Source of the DNA: an uncultured Olsenella sp.
GTDB taxonomy: Bacteria > Actinomycetota > Coriobacteriia > Coriobacteriales > Atopobiaceae
Direction of reading: 5' to 3'
Length of the DNA stretch: 6,395 nt
Assembly (NCBI GenBank): GCA_959598545.1
Contig: CAUGFC010000099.1
Span: 1 to 6,395 of the forward strand
In this document: one piece after another, positions 4,366 through 6,395 of the stretch
How the letters are laid out: every line of letters begins with the position of its first letter
Numbering within the stretch: position 1 is the stretch's first letter
Translations under genes and position numbers: made by a program
The notes under the pieces: generated by a model
Database searches by the model: none
Told to the model about the DNA's origin: nothing
Seen by the model: only the letters and a program-made list of their open reading frames with translations

Positions 4366-5478
4366 CTAGAAGACGAGAAGGTCGTCCCGGTGAACTGCGG
4401 GCTGGGCGCGCTCGGGGCCCAGGAACCGCGCGATGACGTCGAGCTTGATGCCGCGAACGCGCGCCATGTCCTCCGAGGAGTAGCGCGCGATGCCCCGGCC
4501 GACCACGTCGCCGGAGGCGGAGCGGACGTTCACGACGTCGCCCGCCTCGTAGGAACCGCTCGTCGCGGCGACGCCCACGGGAAGTATCGAGGCGCCGCGC
4601 TCCAGGACGGCGCGGCTCGCGCCCTCGTCGAGCGAGATCGTGCCGCGCGGCACCTCGGCGAGCCCGATCCAGAGCTTGCGGCCGCCCTCGTGGGGGCTGC
4701 CTGCCGGCGACTCGAAGCGCGTGCCCACGCCCCGGCCGTCGGCGACCTCAAGCAGCACTCCCCCGCGGCGGCCACGGCAGATCACGGTCGGTATGCCGGC
4801 GGCGAGCATGGCGCGCGCGGCCCTGAGCTTGGAGGACATGCCCCCGGTGCCGAAGGAGGTCCCGACGCCGCCGGCAAGCTCGGTGAGCCGGTGGTCGACC
4901 TCGGTGACGTGCGGGATGAGCGTGGCCGAGGGGTCCTCCTGCGGGTTTGCGGTGTAGAGCCCCTCGACGTCGGAGCAGATCACGTAGAGGTCGGCGCCGA
5001 CGAGCGCCGAGACGAGGGCGCCGAGCATGTCGTTGTCGCCGAAGGCGAACTCGGCGGTGGAGAGCGTGTCGTTCTCGTTGACCACGGGGACCGCGCCGAG
5101 CTCCACGAGACGCGTGAGCGTGACGCGCGCGTTAAGGAAGGCGTCGCGGTCCATGACGTCGCGCCGAGTGAGCAGCACCTGGCCGCAGGGGATGCCCCGC
5201 TCGGCAAGGACGTCCGCGTATGCCTGCGTGAGGCGTGCCTGACCGGCGGAGGCGCAGGCCTGGAGCGTCGCCAGGTCGTCCGGTCGGGTGGAGAAGCCCA
5301 GGACGTCACGACCGGCGGCAACGGCGCCGGAGGAGACCACGACGACGCGCGTCCCGGATGCCATGAGCTCGGCGATCTGGGCGCACAGCGAGCGCACGAA
5401 CGCGCGGTCGAGCGCGCCGTTCTCGTCCACCAGGGTGGACGAGCCGATCTTGACGACCATGAGCGTGGGGCGCGCCAC
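4366..5478 (-). CDS. proB: Glutamate 5-kinase ProB with C-terminal PUA domain
   Basis: ProB phosphorylates glutamate with ATP, the first and feedback-controlled step of proline synthesis. The 370 residues contain an amino-acid-kinase domain with K10 in VVKIGSSTL (8-16) and SSGAVAAG (49-56). It continues through VNENDTL (133-139), FGDND (146-150), VICSDVEGLY (166-175) and the GTGGMSSKL motif (210-218). A PUA domain follows at about 276-355, and the protein ends with HRDDLLVF, the usual ProB terminus. Length equals that of the E. coli enzyme. The start is GTG at 5478-5476, shared by one base with the obg stop (TAGTG). GGAGG at 5486-5490 is 7 nt upstream, whereas the internal ATG at 5460 has no ribosome site. 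The PUA domain implies possible RNA binding or a regulatory role, as discussed for E. coli ProB; proline feedback is expected from the family. Confidence 0.97.
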   Translation of the reverse strand: MARPTLMVVKIGSSTLVDENGALDRAFVRSLCAQIAELMASGTRVVVVSSGAVAAGRDVLGFSTRPDDLATLQACASAGQARLTQAYADVLAERGIPCGQVLLTRRDVMDRDAFLNARVTLTRLVELGAVPVVNENDTLSTAEFAFGDNDMLGALVSALVGADLYVICSDVEGLYTANPQEDPSATLIPHVTEVDHRLTELAGGVGTSFGTGGMSSKLRAARAMLAAGIPTVICRGRRGGVLLEVADGRGVGTRFESPAGSPHEGGRKLWIGLAEVPRGTISLDEGASRAVLERGASILPVGVAATSGSYEAGDVVNVRSASGDVVGRGIARYSSEDMARVRGIKLDVIARFLGPERAQPAVHRDDLLVF

Positions 5479-6395
5479 TACTCGACCTCCCCCTCAGAGA
5501 GCGTGTCGTCCTCGTCGGGCAGCTCGTCATAGTCGGGGGCGGCGTCCTTCCCCTCGTAGGTGAAGGCGAGTTCGAGGATGCGGACCTCGTCGCCGGTGAC
5601 GGCACCCGCCTTGGCGAGCGCGTCGTCGAGCCCGCAGCGGGCGAATCGGTGCTGGAGGTATGCCACGGCCTCGTCGTTCTCCCAGTCGGTCTGTATGACC
5701 ATGCGCTCGATCTGGGCGCCCGTGGCGCGCCAGGCGTGACGCTCCTCGCGAACGATGCGGATCTGGCGGTCACGACGCTCCCTCTCGCGCTCCCAGCGCT
5801 CAGAGAGGTCGACGACGGGCGCGCTCGGCGCCGCCTCGGCGCGCAGGCGGGCGACCTCGGCCGCACAGGAGCTCACGAGCGCGTCCAGCCCGGCGCCCGT
5901 CGCGGCGGAGACGGCGAAGAACTGGTGGCCGTCTCGTTCCGCGACCTCGCGCAGGCGACGAACGGCCTCCTCGGTGCCGGGGAGGTCGCACTTGTTGGCG
6001 ACGACGATCTGCGGGCGGGCGGCGAGCTCGGCGGCGTATGACGCGAGCTCGTCGTTGATGACCTCGTAGTCCTCGACGGCGTCGCGGCCCTCGTATCCTC
6101 CCGTCACGTCGACGACGTGCAGTATGAGGGCGGTGCGCTCGATGTGGCGGAGGAACTGGTGACCGAGGCCCCTGCCCTCGCTCGCGCCCTCGATGAGACC
6201 CGGGACGTCGGCCGCGACGAAGGACTGGCCGTTCGCGGCGCGGGCCACGCCCAGGTTGGGGACGAGGGTGGTGAAGGGGTAGTCGGCGATCTTGGGGCGT
6301 GCGGCGCTGATGCGGGCGATGATGGAGCTCTTCCCCACCGAGGGCATGCCCACGAGGGCGGCGTCCGCCATGAGCTTCATCTCGAGCTCGATCCA
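5478..6395 (-). CDS. obgE: GTPase Obg/CgtA, 5' end outside the window
   Basis: Obg is an essential GTPase that binds the 50S subunit during assembly and responds to (p)ppGpp. The 305 visible residues start in the middle of the protein at WIELEMKLMADAALVG, the junction between the glycine-rich Obg fold (off-window) and the G domain. Counting from the window edge, G1 is GMPSVGKS (16-23) and G2 lies in the DYPFTTLVPN segment. G3 is DVPG (63-66), G4 is NKCD (134-137) and G5 is SAA (163-165). A charged linker rich in Arg and Glu follows, then the OCT domain (about 215-280) with IERMVIQTDWENDEAVAYLQ. It ends in an acidic tail (DYDELPDEDD region). The OCT domain is typical of Gram-positive Obg. The ATG at 6380 is internal, because the frame continues to the window edge with conserved residues. 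It is the first visible gene of the operon; rplU and rpmA are commonly upstream but cannot be seen. Confidence 0.97.
   Translation of the reverse strand, partial: WIELEMKLMADAALVGMPSVGKSSIIARISAARPKIADYPFTTLVPNLGVARAANGQSFVAADVPGLIEGASEGRGLGHQFLRHIERTALILHVVDVTGGYEGRDAVEDYEVINDELASYAAELAARPQIVVANKCDLPGTEEAVRRLREVAERDGHQFFAVSAATGAGLDALVSSCAAEVARLRAEAAPSAPVVDLSERWERERERRDRQIRIVREERHAWRATGAQIERMVIQTDWENDEAVAYLQHRFARCGLDDALAKAGAVTGDEVRILELAFTYEGKDAAPDYDELPDEDDTLSEGEVE
5486..5490 (-). promoter_or_regulatory. Ribosome binding site that fixes the GTG start of proB
   Basis: GGAGG within a longer GGGGGAGG run lies 7 nt before the GTG at 5478, inside the last codons of obg. The alternative ATG six codons downstream is preceded by a C-rich sequence without any purine-rich site, so GTG is preferred. 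Confidence 0.75.

Noticed and set aside
3160..5532. A 790-codon open frame on the plus strand
   Set aside because: It lies exactly antisense to proA and proB, both of which have full-length conserved motifs. Long antisense frames are usual in very GC-rich DNA because stop codons are rare, and its translation shows only biased composition with no recognisable domain.

Overview
The window joins two stretches of DNA that look as if they come from different organisms. From about base 1199 to the right end it is very GC-rich. It carries a tightly packed minus-strand operon that reads, in transcription order, obg (5' end outside the window), proB, proA, nadD, yqeK, rsfS, followed after 55 bp by the first 40 codons of dinB (DNA polymerase IV). 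The gene order, GC level and protein style suggest an actinobacterium of the class Coriobacteriia (Olsenella/Atopobiaceae/Collinsella-like). That assignment is an inference from recall, not from a search.

From base 1 to about 1198 the content changes. It holds the C-terminal part of a membrane O-antigen-ligase-like protein (minus strand), a GNAT acetyltransferase that overlaps it (minus strand), a palindromic repeat region (252-365), and a small XRE-type DNA-binding regulator on the plus strand. Codon use near the left end is clearly more AT-rich, and the genes have strong AGGAG-type ribosome sites. This suits a clostridial Firmicute (Oscillospirales-like), again by recall.

The two stretches meet inside one open frame (827..1318, minus). 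Its first 40 residues are DinB and the rest is the tail of the ligase. This is best explained as an assembly chimera or a recombination breakpoint, not as a working fusion gene.

The right-hand operon is a housekeeping set. Obg (ribosome-assembly GTPase) and RsfS (ribosome silencing) act on the large ribosomal subunit. ProB and ProA make the proline precursor from glutamate. NadD makes the NAD precursor deamido-NAD. YqeK is an HD-domain dinucleotide hydrolase. Four of the five junctions inside the operon overlap or are separated by 9 nt or less, and the fifth (proB-proA) is 12 nt, so translation is probably coupled. Upstream of dinB there is a candidate leaderless promoter overlapped by a perfect 8-bp inverted repeat.

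I found no CRISPR array, tRNA, rRNA, transposase or new defence-type system. The observations most worth checking are the chimeric junction, the dinB promoter/operator candidate and the palindromic repeat at 291-370.
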